Origin: an uncultured Prevotella sp.
Lineage (GTDB): Bacteria > Bacteroidota > Bacteroidia > Bacteroidales > Bacteroidaceae
NCBI GenBank assembly: GCA_900768785.1
Contig: CAAGEG010000090.1
Location: forward strand, 1 to 45,426
Reading direction: 5' to 3'
DNA length: 45,426 bases
Numbering within the stretch: position 1 is the first letter of the stretch; each line of letters starts with the position of its first letter. Positions 33,685-40,490 of this stretch are shown here, piece by piece. The notes under the pieces were generated by a model. The model saw only the letters and a program-made list of their open reading frames with translations. It was not told the DNA's origin and did not search any database. A program made the translations under genes and the position numbers.

Positions 33685-33938
33685 TATGCAAAGATTACAC
33701 GTGAATGAAATGTTTGAGTATATGCACTGTCCCCCTCAGTACATTCTTGAATGATAAATGTACCAATCTCTAAGCCTTTAGATACAGCAGACTCCAGTGC
33801 TTTTTCAATTGACGTTTCAGCAAGTATAATTTGTTTATTCTGTATGACTATAAATTTGTTAGGATACTTGCTGAATATTTCATCGTGATGTTCAATGAAA
33901 TACTTAAAATCATCTTGTAAGTTTATATTAGATTCCAT
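33684..33938 (-). CDS. small partner protein of the retropepsin
   Basis: From the ATG at 33938 the 84-residue protein begins MESNINLQDDFKYFIEHH and has KYPNKFIVIQNKQIILAETS and GLEIGTFIIQECTEG. This pattern matches the small protein that commonly precedes retropepsin-type genes in bacteria. A TTG 12 bases upstream would be a less likely start. The pair forms a conserved two-gene unit of unknown function. Confidence 0.75.
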   Translation of the reverse strand: MESNINLQDDFKYFIEHHDEIFSKYPNKFIVIQNKQIILAETSIEKALESAVSKGLEIGTFIIQECTEGDSAYTQTFHSRVIFA

Positions 33939-33967
33939 AATACGTTCCAATTGGTAAATTGATAACG

Positions 33968-33975
33968 CAAATTTA
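33968..33975 (-). promoter_or_regulatory. minus-strand promoter -7 box for the retropepsin operon
   Basis: TAAATTTG on the minus strand matches TAnnTTTG and lies about 30 bases before the ATG at 33938. No clear TTTG is found at the -33 distance. Confidence 0.45.
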
Positions 33976-34097
33976 GTCCAAATATTTCTATGTTGATTGT
34001 TAAAAACATTTAATAGTAATATGCCCTATTCCTTTAGTAGTGTTCTAACGTTTTTGATAAATAATGCTTAACTATTTGATATTTAACGAAATAACGC

Positions 34098-34128
34098 ATT
34101 GTCAATCCAAATAAAAATGTTATCTTTA
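34098..34128 (+). promoter_or_regulatory. promoter for 34162
   Basis: ATTG at 34098-34101, a 19-base gap and TATCTTTA at 34121-34128 resemble the promoter cassettes, including the surrounding GTCAATCCAAATAAAAATG. The box lies inside the longer possible frame starting at 34099, so the true start must be downstream. Confidence 0.6.
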
Positions 34129-34161
34129 TATAGAAATAAAGAATATCATAAGTGTTTAGAT

Positions 34162-34398
34162 ATGGTTACGAAAACAGAAAAAGCGATAATGTTATTTAAG
34201 CAAGGCGACTACGTGTCTGCATTTAAGATATTTTCAAGATTTCGTGGATTTAGTAAAGATGAGTTACGTATAATCCAGATAGCACACGAGTGTTACTCTG
34301 GTAACTCATCATTCTATGTGTCTCTTGGAATAGATGTTGATGAATGTATAAGTAGAGCGATTGAATGTATATCTAAAAAGTACATTTTTCAATCATAA
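34162..34398 (+). CDS. small helical protein, common in Bacteroidales phages
   Basis: From the ATG at 34162 the 78-residue protein reads MVTKTEKAIMLFKQGDYVSA, then IFSRFRGFSKDELRIIQIAHE and a final SFYVSLGIDVDE. It is a tetratricopeptide-like helical pair followed by a short C-terminal segment. The promoter position excludes earlier starts. It has small relatives in Bacteroidales mobile DNA, as I recall the pattern; no function is known. Confidence 0.65.
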   Translation: MVTKTEKAIMLFKQGDYVSAFKIFSRFRGFSKDELRIIQIAHECYSGNSSFYVSLGIDVDECISRAIECISKKYIFQS

Positions 34399-34402
34399 AA
34401 AA

Positions 34403-34494
34403 TTGCATCAATGATAATGCAAAAAAAATAATTGTAAACCACTGATAATAAACGAATTAATATTTGGTAAATTCAAATAAAATTGCTACCTTTA
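34403..34494 (+). promoter_or_regulatory. promoter-leader cassette 3
   Basis: TTGCA-N5-GATAA at 34403-34417 is followed by TTTG at 34463-34466, a 20-base gap and TACCTTTA at 34487-34494. The leader ACATATCCAAAATAACAACC closely matches that of cassettes 1, 2 and 5. GCAAATAAG is replaced here by AAGTAAG directly before the ATG. Confidence 0.72.
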
Positions 34495-34531
34495 CATATC
34501 CAAAATAACAACCAACTAAAACGAAAGTAAG

Positions 34532-34888
34532 ATGAAAAGAAAGTATTACATTGAAATCGCAAATTCAGATTCAATCTCAGGAGGTGTTTATCCTCTTGGA
34601 GAAATGACAGAAAAGCAAGCTCTTGATAAATGCGAAAAGGTAGTTAAAGATATATGGCGTTCAGATAAGAAAAGGAACAAAAAAGTTGATGCTTATGTAT
34701 GCCTTGACCCGGAAGCATTAGATTCAGTGTTTCACGTTTCGTTATATGAAGGCTATAACACCATATATGATTACCTGACAGAGACGATAATAAAGAATGA
34801 GTCGTCAGAACGTGTTAAGAAGATTTGTTCAGAACTTGATGAAATCTTTGAAAGAAATGGATGTAAAGAAGTACAAGTCGCAGAATAG
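34532..34888 (+). CDS. uncharacterised small protein
   Basis: The 118-residue product has an N-terminal strand (RKYYIEIANSD), a GGVYPLGEMTEKQALDKCEK turn and helix, and helical C-terminus. I recognise no family. It is expressed from cassette 3 and is followed by a hairpin terminator, so it forms a single-gene unit. Confidence 0.65.
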   Translation: MKRKYYIEIANSDSISGGVYPLGEMTEKQALDKCEKVVKDIWRSDKKRNKKVDAYVCLDPEALDSVFHVSLYEGYNTIYDYLTETIIKNESSERVKKICSELDEIFERNGCKEVQVAE

Positions 34889-34890
34889 AG

Positions 34891-34921
34891 CGGAGAGAGC
34901 CAAATGCACTCTCCGTTCTTG
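34891..34921. terminator. hairpin terminator after 34532
   Basis: CGGAGAG (34891-34897) pairs with CTCTCCG (34909-34915); T-rich sequence follows. It separates this gene from the convergent minus-strand gene ending at 34944. Confidence 0.7.
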
Positions 34922-34943
34922 TTTTAACACGATACCACGTTGT

Positions 34944-35306
34944 TTAGATAGTCAGAACGTAGTTGTGCAATCTCAGGCTACAGATGTTAAAGAGTTCTTC
35001 GTATTCAGAAGAATGGTTTACATCTTGACTTCTGTGCCAATGAAAGTCGTGCATCTTTGTAAGATACTTCCATTGTTCAGTGTTGGCAATTCCAGTTGTA
35101 GTGGCACTTCCGGAAAAGCACTCGTCAATTGTAGGAATTGCAATTTGATCAATGATGTGATTGTACTGTCTATACGCTTCAAGTACAGCGTATGCTCTCC
35201 AATCGCATACCATAAGTTTGCTGTTCTCTCTGACCAAAGAACACAGCTCGTCAAGTATCCTCAATGTCAAAGCATCGAGAATGTCATAATGAATTTTGTG
35301 TACCAT
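34944..35306 (-). CDS. uncharacterised protein, 120 residues
   Basis: The frame begins MVHKIHYDILDALTLRILDE and has a helical first half followed by DWRAYAVLEAYRQYNHIID and an acidic HSSEYEELFNIC segment. Composition is protein-like and not that of a shadow frame. It would be transcribed away from the BRO-N gene. A short dyad (CCGAC at 35333-35337 with GTCGG at 35345-35349) lies between the two divergent starts. No domain is recognised. Confidence 0.5.
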   Translation of the reverse strand: MVHKIHYDILDALTLRILDELCSLVRENSKLMVCDWRAYAVLEAYRQYNHIIDQIAIPTIDECFSGSATTTGIANTEQWKYLTKMHDFHWHRSQDVNHSSEYEELFNICSLRLHNYVLTI

Positions 35307-35332
35307 ATAAAAGTTATTTGGATTAAACTTCT

Positions 35333-35349
35333 CCGACTTGTAATGTCGG
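35333..35349. promoter_or_regulatory. dyad between divergent genes (candidate operator)
   Basis: CCGAC and GTCGG form a 5-bp inverted repeat with a 7-base centre, in the 101-base gap between the minus gene at 35306 and the BRO-N gene at 35408. A BRO-type regulator or its target repressor could act here. The repeat is short and may be chance. Confidence 0.3.
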
Positions 35350-35407
35350 TTTATGGTATATTACTAATGAATCAAGAAATAATTCACTTACTCAAAAACA
35401 AAAAGAT

Positions 35408-36217
35408 ATGATTAAGAACAACGTACAAGAGCCAGGAATGGCAAAGTTTTATTCACGTCAGTTCGGATTTCTCCACGCTTGCGTGAAAGACGGAAAAGCT
35501 TGGTATAATATGACTGATGTATGCCGAGCAATGAAAATCACCATCATTGAAGCTATACGATGGATGGATGAAGCCAAATGCGAAGTCAGAGAGTATAACG
35601 TAAGGCGGTCTAAAATCACATCGTGTAACCGCTATGTTGAAAATGATGGTCTATCAACCTTGTTGATTATGTGTTGTCGTACATCAGCCAATGAGTATCG
35701 CAGATGGATTGTAAACAATGTGCTTTACTCAATGCAGAACCCAACACAGACACTCGCAATTGATGAACTCGATGATGACCGTCTTGAACGGTTGTCATCA
35801 CCCCAGGTTCTTGAATACTACAAGACTGTTGCTAAAGAACGTAAGGTTCCATTGACTGCAAAGGATGCTCCTGGAATGCCAATTGAGCCAATTCCACCAA
35901 TAGAACCACTTGTTCAGCCTAAGACTTTTGTTCTCACATCTAAACCCAAAGTAACAGCAGACAAGCCCTTTGTTCCTGCAAATGGTCATCTTCTCATTGA
36001 AGATTGGTTCAGGCAAGAGTTTCCAATAGTAGAGTTTCTTGGATATATAGATGGTATGATTACTGACTGTAAAAAGTACATCAAAAAGCTTCCGAAGAAA
36101 GACCGCTGGGAGGTTCAGCATCGCATCAATGTAATGACAGTATTCCGCAAAATGCTCCAAGCAAATGAGGCAAATGTCAGATATGCACCGACTCCGGCAA
36201 GGGCTGCGTGTATGTGA
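35408..36217 (+). CDS. BRO-N family protein (phage antirepressor type)
   Basis: The 269-residue protein has a BRO-N-like N-terminal domain: AWYNMTDVCRAMKIT near residue 31, then RYVENDGLSTLLIMCC, and a REYNV segment. The N-terminal domain binds DNA in phage antirepressors. The C-terminal half contains a proline-rich linker (PIPPIEPLVQPK) and a helical region (DWFRQEFPIVEFLGYIDGMI). A second ATG at 35438 would shorten it by ten residues. It may control the lysis-lysogeny switch, which would mean the phage is temperate. Confidence 0.7.
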   Translation: MIKNNVQEPGMAKFYSRQFGFLHACVKDGKAWYNMTDVCRAMKITIIEAIRWMDEAKCEVREYNVRRSKITSCNRYVENDGLSTLLIMCCRTSANEYRRWIVNNVLYSMQNPTQTLAIDELDDDRLERLSSPQVLEYYKTVAKERKVPLTAKDAPGMPIEPIPPIEPLVQPKTFVLTSKPKVTADKPFVPANGHLLIEDWFRQEFPIVEFLGYIDGMITDCKKYIKKLPKKDRWEVQHRINVMTVFRKMLQANEANVRYAPTPARAACM

Positions 36218-36600
36218 TAAAGCCCACCAAATATGTTAAAATCGGTTAATTTTATGCCAAAATTGACGTAATTAAACGACCAGCTATAGTCCAGACTCCC
36301 ATAACAATTAACATTTGAATGTGTTCACAAAACGACCAAGTAATATGACGTATATAATACTGATGTATAGTAAGTTATATTGAAAAAGTATTCTTTAGCG
36401 ACTAAGTATAGACCAACCAATGATGGTAATTAACATTCATAAGTGTTTGCGATTACTGCAAAAACCGACCTTACCTAAAGAATAAAAGAAATATATATTA
36501 TAATATCTCTGACGAGATATTAATAGTCAAAACAAGTTTTGACACTTCCTTTAATCATCAGGATATGCGTAAATGATAATATTTTTAATAAATTGCATAT
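36218..36600. other. AT-rich non-coding control region with repeated words and tandem hairpins
   Basis: No gene is seen. The word AATTAACATT-N5-GTGTT occurs twice (36306-36325 and 36428-36447). ACGACCA occurs at 36276 and 36332, with degenerate relatives near 36399 and 36465. Two perfect hairpins follow in tandem: TAATATCTC (36501-36509) with GAGATATTA (36514-36522), and GTCAAAAC (36526-36533) with GTTTTGAC (36536-36543). Repeats plus AT-rich DNA and dyads would fit a replication origin or a multi-operator control region. Neither is proven. Confidence 0.45.
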
Positions 36601-36704
36601 ATGATAAAATATAGTTATCACGAAAAATAATTGCAGAAATGTTTGGTCAATTCAAAATTAATTGTTACCTTTGCATTAGATAATTACATCTCAAAGCAAA
36701 TAAG
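36593..36704 (+). promoter_or_regulatory. promoter-leader cassette 4
   Basis: The cassette contains TTGCA-N5-GATAA at 36593-36607, TTTG at 36642-36645, a 20-base gap, TACCTTTG at 36666-36673, and GCAAATAAG at 36696-36704. A degenerate copy of the first word (ATGCG-N5-GATAA) lies 30 bases upstream. Confidence 0.72.
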
Positions 36705-36729
36705 ATTATAAACCTAAATGAACGAAAAG

Positions 36730-36963
36730 ATGAAAGCAAAAAGTTTTTGTGTAATCTACGATGGCTGTCAATTAGCCCTAAGCATTTTTATGCTTCTCCT
36801 CGTAACAACTTGGATTGCCGCACACTTGTGCCTCGGTACAATGACCTTTGTTGGTTTTTGTGCAGCATCTCTATTCTGGGGTATAATGTTTTACCTCGCA
36901 CGAATTTCTTGGAAAGACTTCAAGAAGACAAAAGAAACTGTATTTAATGACGAAGAAGATTGA
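36730..36963 (+). CDS. small membrane protein with two spans
   Basis: The ATG at 36730 is preferred to that at 36718, because AACGAAAAG directly precedes it just as AACGAAAAAGAA precedes the starts of other cassette genes. The 77-residue protein has two hydrophobic spans (LALSIFMLLLVTTWIAAHL and MTFVGFCAASLFWGIMFYLA) and a charged C-terminus. It overlaps no gene and is followed closely by 36969. Function is unknown. Confidence 0.6.
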   Translation: MKAKSFCVIYDGCQLALSIFMLLLVTTWIAAHLCLGTMTFVGFCAASLFWGIMFYLARISWKDFKKTKETVFNDEED

Positions 36964-36968
36964 AACGT

Positions 36969-37454
36969 ATGGAAACTAACACTTCACTCCAGCAGGTAAT
37001 GGTTGCACCGTCTCTAAGTAAAGCAACACAAGGATTAGTAGCAAATGATCTCGTAGCAAAAGTAGTTACTGGCGAGATAGACCCAATGCAGGCTTACATT
37101 CAGGTTAAAGCAATTGCAGAGGTTTGCGGAATGTTCCTAAAGAACGAAAGTATCGTAAGTATGACTCAAGGAGAAGTTGCTCGATGCGGAAAAGATGTTC
37201 CGTCTTTCAATGGAGCAAAGGTTACTCTCACATCAACAACTCGATATGACTACGAGTCATCGCAAGACCCGGAATACCTTTCCCTCATCAAACAGAAGGA
37301 AGCTATCGAAGCAAAAATGAAATCAAGAGAAATGTTCCTCAAGACAATTGATGATTCCGTAGATTTTGTTGATAGGGAAACCGGTGCAGTACAAACCATC
37401 TTTGCTCCAGCTAAAAAGCAATCACAGACTCTCCGAGTAACATTCGCCAAATAA
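36969..37454 (+). CDS. uncharacterised phage protein
   Basis: The ATG at 36969 is chosen over a TTG at 36960, giving 161 residues. It includes a helical N-terminus (SLSKATQGLVANDLVAKVV), the segment FNGAKVTLTSTTRYDYESSQ near residue 85, and a long basic helix followed by RETGAVQTIFAPAKKQSQTL. I have seen this arrangement in Bacteroidales phages but know no function. A ligand-binding or chaperone-like role is possible but not shown. Confidence 0.6.
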   Translation: METNTSLQQVMVAPSLSKATQGLVANDLVAKVVTGEIDPMQAYIQVKAIAEVCGMFLKNESIVSMTQGEVARCGKDVPSFNGAKVTLTSTTRYDYESSQDPEYLSLIKQKEAIEAKMKSREMFLKTIDDSVDFVDRETGAVQTIFAPAKKQSQTLRVTFAK

Positions 37455-37472
37455 CACGAGTTAGTTAACCAC

Positions 37473-37511
37473 GGCAAGCATCTGAAATCAACTAAGAATA
37501 TGGTGCTTGCC
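37473..37511 (+). ncRNA. stem preceding the tRNA-like structure
   Basis: GGCAAGCA (37473-37480) and TGCTTGCC (37504-37511) form a perfect 8-bp hairpin with a 23-base loop, six bases before the tRNA-like element. It could be a terminator for the previous gene or part of one larger RNA. No T-run follows. Confidence 0.4.
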
Positions 37512-37517
37512 AAATAC

Positions 37518-37647
37518 TGAGAGGTAGCTCAGCAGTAGAGCGATAGCAAGGAACAGCAGTGCATATGATGACAACCAAAAAGTTGCACGGAGTTGTCGGC
37601 TCAATCCCCTCGACTATAGGTCGTTGGTGCGAATCCAACCCTCTCAA
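37518..37647 (+). tRNA. tRNA-like structure with an oversized anticodon loop
   Basis: A 7-bp acceptor stem (TGAGAGG at 37518-37524, CCTCTCA at 37640-37646), a TA linker, a D-stem GCTC/GAGC (37527-37530, 37538-37541), a variable loop AGGTC, and a T-arm GTTGG-TGCGAAT-CCAAC (37623-37639) are all present, with discriminator A37647. The anticodon stem is short (ATAG at 37543-37546 with CTAT at 37614-37617) and encloses 67 bases where 7-9 are normal. The D-loop lacks the usual GG. CCA is not encoded. This is either a degenerate tRNA with an insertion or a functional tRNA mimic. No anticodon can be assigned. Confidence 0.5.
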
Positions 37648-37669
37648 CAATTAGTTAAGAATTTTCAAA

Positions 37670-38305
37670 ATGGAAAAGAAACAAGTTAATTCAGTGAAAA
37701 AGAAGGAGTATGAAATTCTCCCTATGTCAGATTCGTTTGAACTTCCAGTAAGGGCAAAACGTGGTTCTGTTGGTTATGACCTTACTGTTCCTGAAGATTT
37801 TACTGTTCCGGCACATTCTCGGTGCAAGATACCTCTCGGATTTGCAATCAATCTTCCGTATGGAGTAGAAGCAAAGATAGAGCCTCGTAGCGGTTCTTCT
37901 CTAAGAGGCATGCTTGGAGTAGGCAAATACAAAAGCACGTCTGTCCTATTTGGATTTATCCCGGTTACTGTTAAAAAGACTGGCAACCATTATTTTGATG
38001 CTGATGTGCTTGTCGGTAAAATTGACCCCAATTACACCGATGAGATTAACGTAATTGTCAAGAACAATGATGAAGAGTTCACAATTCCGTCAGGAACACG
38101 CATTGCTCAGCTTACGTTTTATCAAGTAGGTTCGCCATTCTTCAAGATTGTTGATAAACTAACTTGCAAAAGCCGAGGAGGAGGTTTTTCAAGTTCAGGA
38201 TTGAATCGTATATCAACCAAGAAAAAAGAGCAAACAGAAGTTGAACCGGCTCCAGCACCTTATGTATCCTCCGAAGATAATATTAAAAATATTGACATAA
38301 TGTGA
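37670..38305 (+). CDS. dut: dUTP diphosphatase
   Basis: The 211-residue protein has the five motifs of trimeric dUTPases: GSVGYDL (I), EPRSGSSLRG (II), KIDPNYTDEI with its catalytic aspartate (III), IPSGTRIAQLTF (IV) and RGGGFSSSG (V). Compared with typical enzymes of about 150 residues it has an insertion of roughly 25 residues between motifs II and III (KYKSTSVLFGFIPVTVKKTG) and an acidic tail. It converts dUTP to dUMP, protecting phage DNA from uracil and feeding thymidylate or modified-thymidylate synthesis. It lies just after the tRNA-like element. Confidence 0.9.
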   Translation: MEKKQVNSVKKKEYEILPMSDSFELPVRAKRGSVGYDLTVPEDFTVPAHSRCKIPLGFAINLPYGVEAKIEPRSGSSLRGMLGVGKYKSTSVLFGFIPVTVKKTGNHYFDADVLVGKIDPNYTDEINVIVKNNDEEFTIPSGTRIAQLTFYQVGSPFFKIVDKLTCKSRGGGFSSSGLNRISTKKKEQTEVEPAPAPYVSSEDNIKNIDIM

Positions 38306-38313
38306 TTTTAGCT

Positions 38314-38403
38314 ATGGTACAGTCCGAATTGCGTAAAGGTAATTATGTTCTTAAATTATGGTTCAATACGTTCATGAGCTCCAGAATATTTTCAAATAGC
38401 TAA
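38314..38403 (+). CDS. possible 29-residue peptide or gene remnant
   Basis: An open frame from ATG at 38314 encodes MVQSELRKGNYVLKLW and a short remainder. ELRxGNYV is also the start of a larger protein family in Bacteroidales phages, so this may be the stub of a decayed gene. The frame is bounded by an inverted repeat, TTAGCTAT (38308-38315) and ATAGCTAA (38396-38403), that overlaps its start and stop. Support is weak. Confidence 0.3.
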   Translation: MVQSELRKGNYVLKLWFNTFMSSRIFSNS

Positions 38404-38461
38404 CCGGAAATCCACTCGAATAAGGTATAAAAAGATTCATCAACTTTTCGTTTTAGGTTGT

Positions 38462-38508
38462 GGTTTGGTATTACCGCTGAACAGTGATGTTCGGCTGAAT
38501 ACCAAACC
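38462..38508 (+). terminator. long hairpin before the lysis cassette
   Basis: A perfect 11-bp stem pairs GGTTTGGTATT (38462-38472) with AATACCAAACC (38498-38508). Inside it GAAC (38479-38482) pairs with GTTC (38489-38492). T-rich sequence follows. It probably ends transcription from the dUTPase gene and insulates the lysis genes. Confidence 0.75.
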
Positions 38509-38537
38509 TCTTATTAAATAGTCATTCGTATTGTTGC

Positions 38538-38545
38538 TAAATTTG
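38538..38545 (+). promoter_or_regulatory. weak promoter -7 box for the lysis cassette
   Basis: TAAATTTG matches TAnnTTTG and lies 29 bases before the holin ATG. No TTTG is found at -33, so activation by a phage factor or another start is possible. Confidence 0.4.
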
Positions 38546-38574
38546 AAGTATGAAAATAAAACTGGTAAAATAAT

Positions 38575-39039
38575 ATGTTTGAAATCGTATCGCTTCAAAA
38601 AATCCTCTTATTTCTCGGAGTGTTCTTTTGCGTAACACTCTTTGTCGTATCAGCAATTATGATTGACTTGTGGGACGGTGTTTATACTGCAAAAGTAACC
38701 AACAAGCGTGTTCATTCGCATAAGTTAAGGGTTACAGTTCAGAAGATGTCTGAATACTGGAGGTTCATCGTCATTGGATTTCTAATTGATTGTATTGGTT
38801 CAATCTTTGAATGGTATGAATTGCCATTCCTTGCAATCATCTTTAGTGTTGGTCTTGTAATAGTTGAGATTAAGTCTATGTTTGAGCACGCAAAAAAGAG
38901 AAAGAGCCACACAACTCAGCTTCCGGAAATACTCCAGAAGATTATTGAATGTGCGACAGAGAAAGACGCAAAGAATGTTGTCAAGATTATAGCTGACAAT
39001 TATACGGAGAATACAAAATCAAATGAGCAATCGAGTTAA
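38575..39039 (+). CDS. phage holin-type membrane protein
   Basis: The 154-residue protein has three hydrophobic spans: residues about 8-30 (ILLFLGVFFCVTLFVVSAIM), about 62-78 (FIVIGFLIDCIGSIF) and about 83-98. A long charged C-terminal helix follows. It sits directly upstream of the microprotein and lysozyme genes. This size and arrangement match the phage holin family of Bacteroidales phages, which permeabilise the inner membrane to release lysozyme. The family call depends strongly on context. Confidence 0.75.
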   Translation: MFEIVSLQKILLFLGVFFCVTLFVVSAIMIDLWDGVYTAKVTNKRVHSHKLRVTVQKMSEYWRFIVIGFLIDCIGSIFEWYELPFLAIIFSVGLVIVEIKSMFEHAKKRKSHTTQLPEILQKIIECATEKDAKNVVKIIADNYTENTKSNEQSS

Positions 39040-39072
39040 TTAACATAGTTCTAATCTAAAAACATCAAAGTT

Positions 39073-39126
39073 ATGGGAAAATGTAGTCCAAAGAAACCTA
39101 AGAAAGGTTGTGGTAAAGGCAAGTAA
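39073..39126 (+). CDS. 17-residue Lys/Cys-rich microprotein in the lysis cassette
   Basis: ATG at 39073 opens a frame of 17 codons reading MGKCSPKKPKKGCGKGK and stopping at 39126, two bases before the lysozyme start. Half of its residues are lysine, and two cysteines bracket a KK-rich centre. It has an A-rich upstream region like other genes here and fills the only gap between holin and lysozyme. Size is below most gene finders' limits. It could be a translational coupler or a small membrane-active peptide; either is speculation. Confidence 0.5.
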   Translation: MGKCSPKKPKKGCGKGK

Positions 39127-39128
39127 TT

Positions 39129-39767
39129 ATGGCACGTATTGAAAACCTGATTCCTTTCATTTTGTACTACGAAGCAGGTGGTGCAAAAAGTTGTTTTAAG
39201 AGAGTAAGCAATGGCAAAGGTCAAAAGATTGTTTATGACACGTCATTGCTTACTCTTGAGAAGCAGTTTGATGAATGTCGCAAGAGAGGTCTCGCAAATG
39301 ATCCTGATGATAAAGGCGGACTTACGATGTGCGGTGTTACGTATTCTACATACGCTGCGTATTGTAATCGTAAAAAGATACAAGCCACTGAATCCGGATT
39401 ACTCAACCTAACTTACAAAGTTTGGTATGACATACTAAAGACAATGTTTTGGGATAGGTGGAAAGCTGATAGTATCATAGACCAGTCAGTAGCAAATATT
39501 CTTGTTGATTGGGTATGGGCAAGTGGTATTACCGGCATTAAGAGACCTCAAAGGATCCTCGGTGTAGAAGCTGATGGAATTGTAGGACCAAAGACATTGT
39601 CTGCTGTCAATCGCCTTGACCCTCAAAAGCTGTTTGATGCTCTACACAATGATAGACTGAAACACTTTGATGAGATTTGTCAAAAGACACCTTCTCAGAA
39701 AAAGTTCCTCAAAGGTTGGCGTCGTAGAGTCAATGCAATTTCGTATGGAGAACTTCTATATCAATAA
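39129..39767 (+). CDS. GH108-type endolysin (muramidase)
   Basis: The 212-residue protein begins with a GH108 signature: FILYYEAGG with the catalytic glutamate E15, then NDPDDKGGLTMCGVTYSTY near residue 56. The C-terminal part (QRILGVEADGIVGPKTLSAV) is the predicted peptidoglycan-binding type 3 region. The enzyme cleaves N-acetylmuramic acid linkages after holin action. It has no signal peptide. Position in a holin-lysozyme-spanin order supports the call. Confidence 0.9.
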   Translation: MARIENLIPFILYYEAGGAKSCFKRVSNGKGQKIVYDTSLLTLEKQFDECRKRGLANDPDDKGGLTMCGVTYSTYAAYCNRKKIQATESGLLNLTYKVWYDILKTMFWDRWKADSIIDQSVANILVDWVWASGITGIKRPQRILGVEADGIVGPKTLSAVNRLDPQKLFDALHNDRLKHFDEICQKTPSQKKFLKGWRRRVNAISYGELLYQ

Positions 39768-39776
39768 TGTTTCCAA

Positions 39777-40289
39777 ATGAAGAAAACTCTTGTAGTCATA
39801 CTTGTAATTGTTCTTTGCGTTATGTCTTTCTTTATAGGAAGAAATGTATCGCATACACCATCACTTGAATATGAAGTTGTAGATACTATTGTTCATATTG
39901 ATACTGTGAAACAATACTGTCCGGTTCCAAGAGATAGTGTAGTAGTAAAGTATCAGTGTGTAATAGTGCCAATCACTCCACCACCTCGTGATAGCGCTGA
40001 GGTAAGTAATGGTAAGAGTGATATATCGGTTTCTGTTACCAAAGATAGTGTTGAAGTACAAGTACCGATAACTTCCAAGTCGTATGTCTCTGAAGATTAT
40101 AGAGCATACGTTAGTGGATACCAGGCAAACCTCGATAGCATCTTTATCATCAACAAATCTACCGACCGTATAGTAAATCTGAAGCCAAAAGATAAAAGAT
40201 TCAGTATTGGAATACAAGCTGGTTATGGCATAACTCCTAAAGGATTTCAGCCGTTTGTTGGTGTAGGAGTAAGTTATAAGTTATTTTGA
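39777..40289 (+). CDS. DUF6808-like membrane protein, spanin candidate
   Basis: Residues 3-21 form one N-terminal membrane segment (KTLVVILVIVLCVMSFFIG). The rest is a predicted periplasmic region with a beta-rich C-terminus ending in GIQAGYGITPKGFQPFVGVG, the pattern of DUF6808 proteins found in the lysis cassettes of Bacteroidales phages. It lies ten bases after the endolysin gene. An i-spanin or outer-membrane-disrupting role fits but is not proven; no separate o-spanin lipoprotein is visible. A strong terminator follows. Confidence 0.7.
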   Translation: MKKTLVVILVIVLCVMSFFIGRNVSHTPSLEYEVVDTIVHIDTVKQYCPVPRDSVVVKYQCVIVPITPPPRDSAEVSNGKSDISVSVTKDSVEVQVPITSKSYVSEDYRAYVSGYQANLDSIFIINKSTDRIVNLKPKDKRFSIGIQAGYGITPKGFQPFVGVGVSYKLF

Positions 40290-40313
40290 TTATTAGTTTC
40301 ATTCTTTTTCGTT

Positions 40314-40353
40314 ATTAGCGTGGTAGTCTGTGAGGATTTCCACGCTAATTGTT
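40314..40353 (+). terminator. terminator of the lysis cassette
   Basis: A perfect 10-bp stem pairs ATTAGCGTGG (40314-40323) with CCACGCTAAT (40340-40349), followed by TGTTTC. It lies 25 bases after the spanin candidate. Confidence 0.82.
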
Positions 40354-40364
40354 TCATCAATAAA

Positions 40365-40452
40365 TTGCACCAAAGATAATGCAAAAAACTTGTAACTACT
40401 TGAAAATAAATGAGTTAATATTTGGTCAATTCAAAAATAATTGCTACCTTTA
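40365..40452 (+). promoter_or_regulatory. promoter-leader cassette 5
   Basis: TTGCA-N5-GATAA at 40365-40379, TTTG at 40421-40424, a 20-base gap and TACCTTTA at 40445-40452 form the cassette. The leader ACATATCCAAAATAACAACC is shared with cassette 3 without change. Confidence 0.75.
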
Positions 40453-40490
40453 CATATCCAAAATAACAACCAACAAAAAACGAAAGCAAG

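Noticed and set aside
34099..34161. Longer N-terminus for the 34162 gene
   Set aside because: It would start at a TTG inside the promoter and cover the -7 box.
34797..35411. A 204-codon plus-strand frame overlapping the end of 34532 and the minus-strand gene
   Set aside because: It begins inside a real gene, crosses a terminator hairpin and has a composition typical of an out-of-frame shadow (many Cys, Ser and Val in no order).
38308..38403. Region bounded by TTAGCTAT and ATAGCTAA considered as a tRNA
   Set aside because: The ends pair like an acceptor stem but no T-arm, D-arm or anticodon arm can be drawn.
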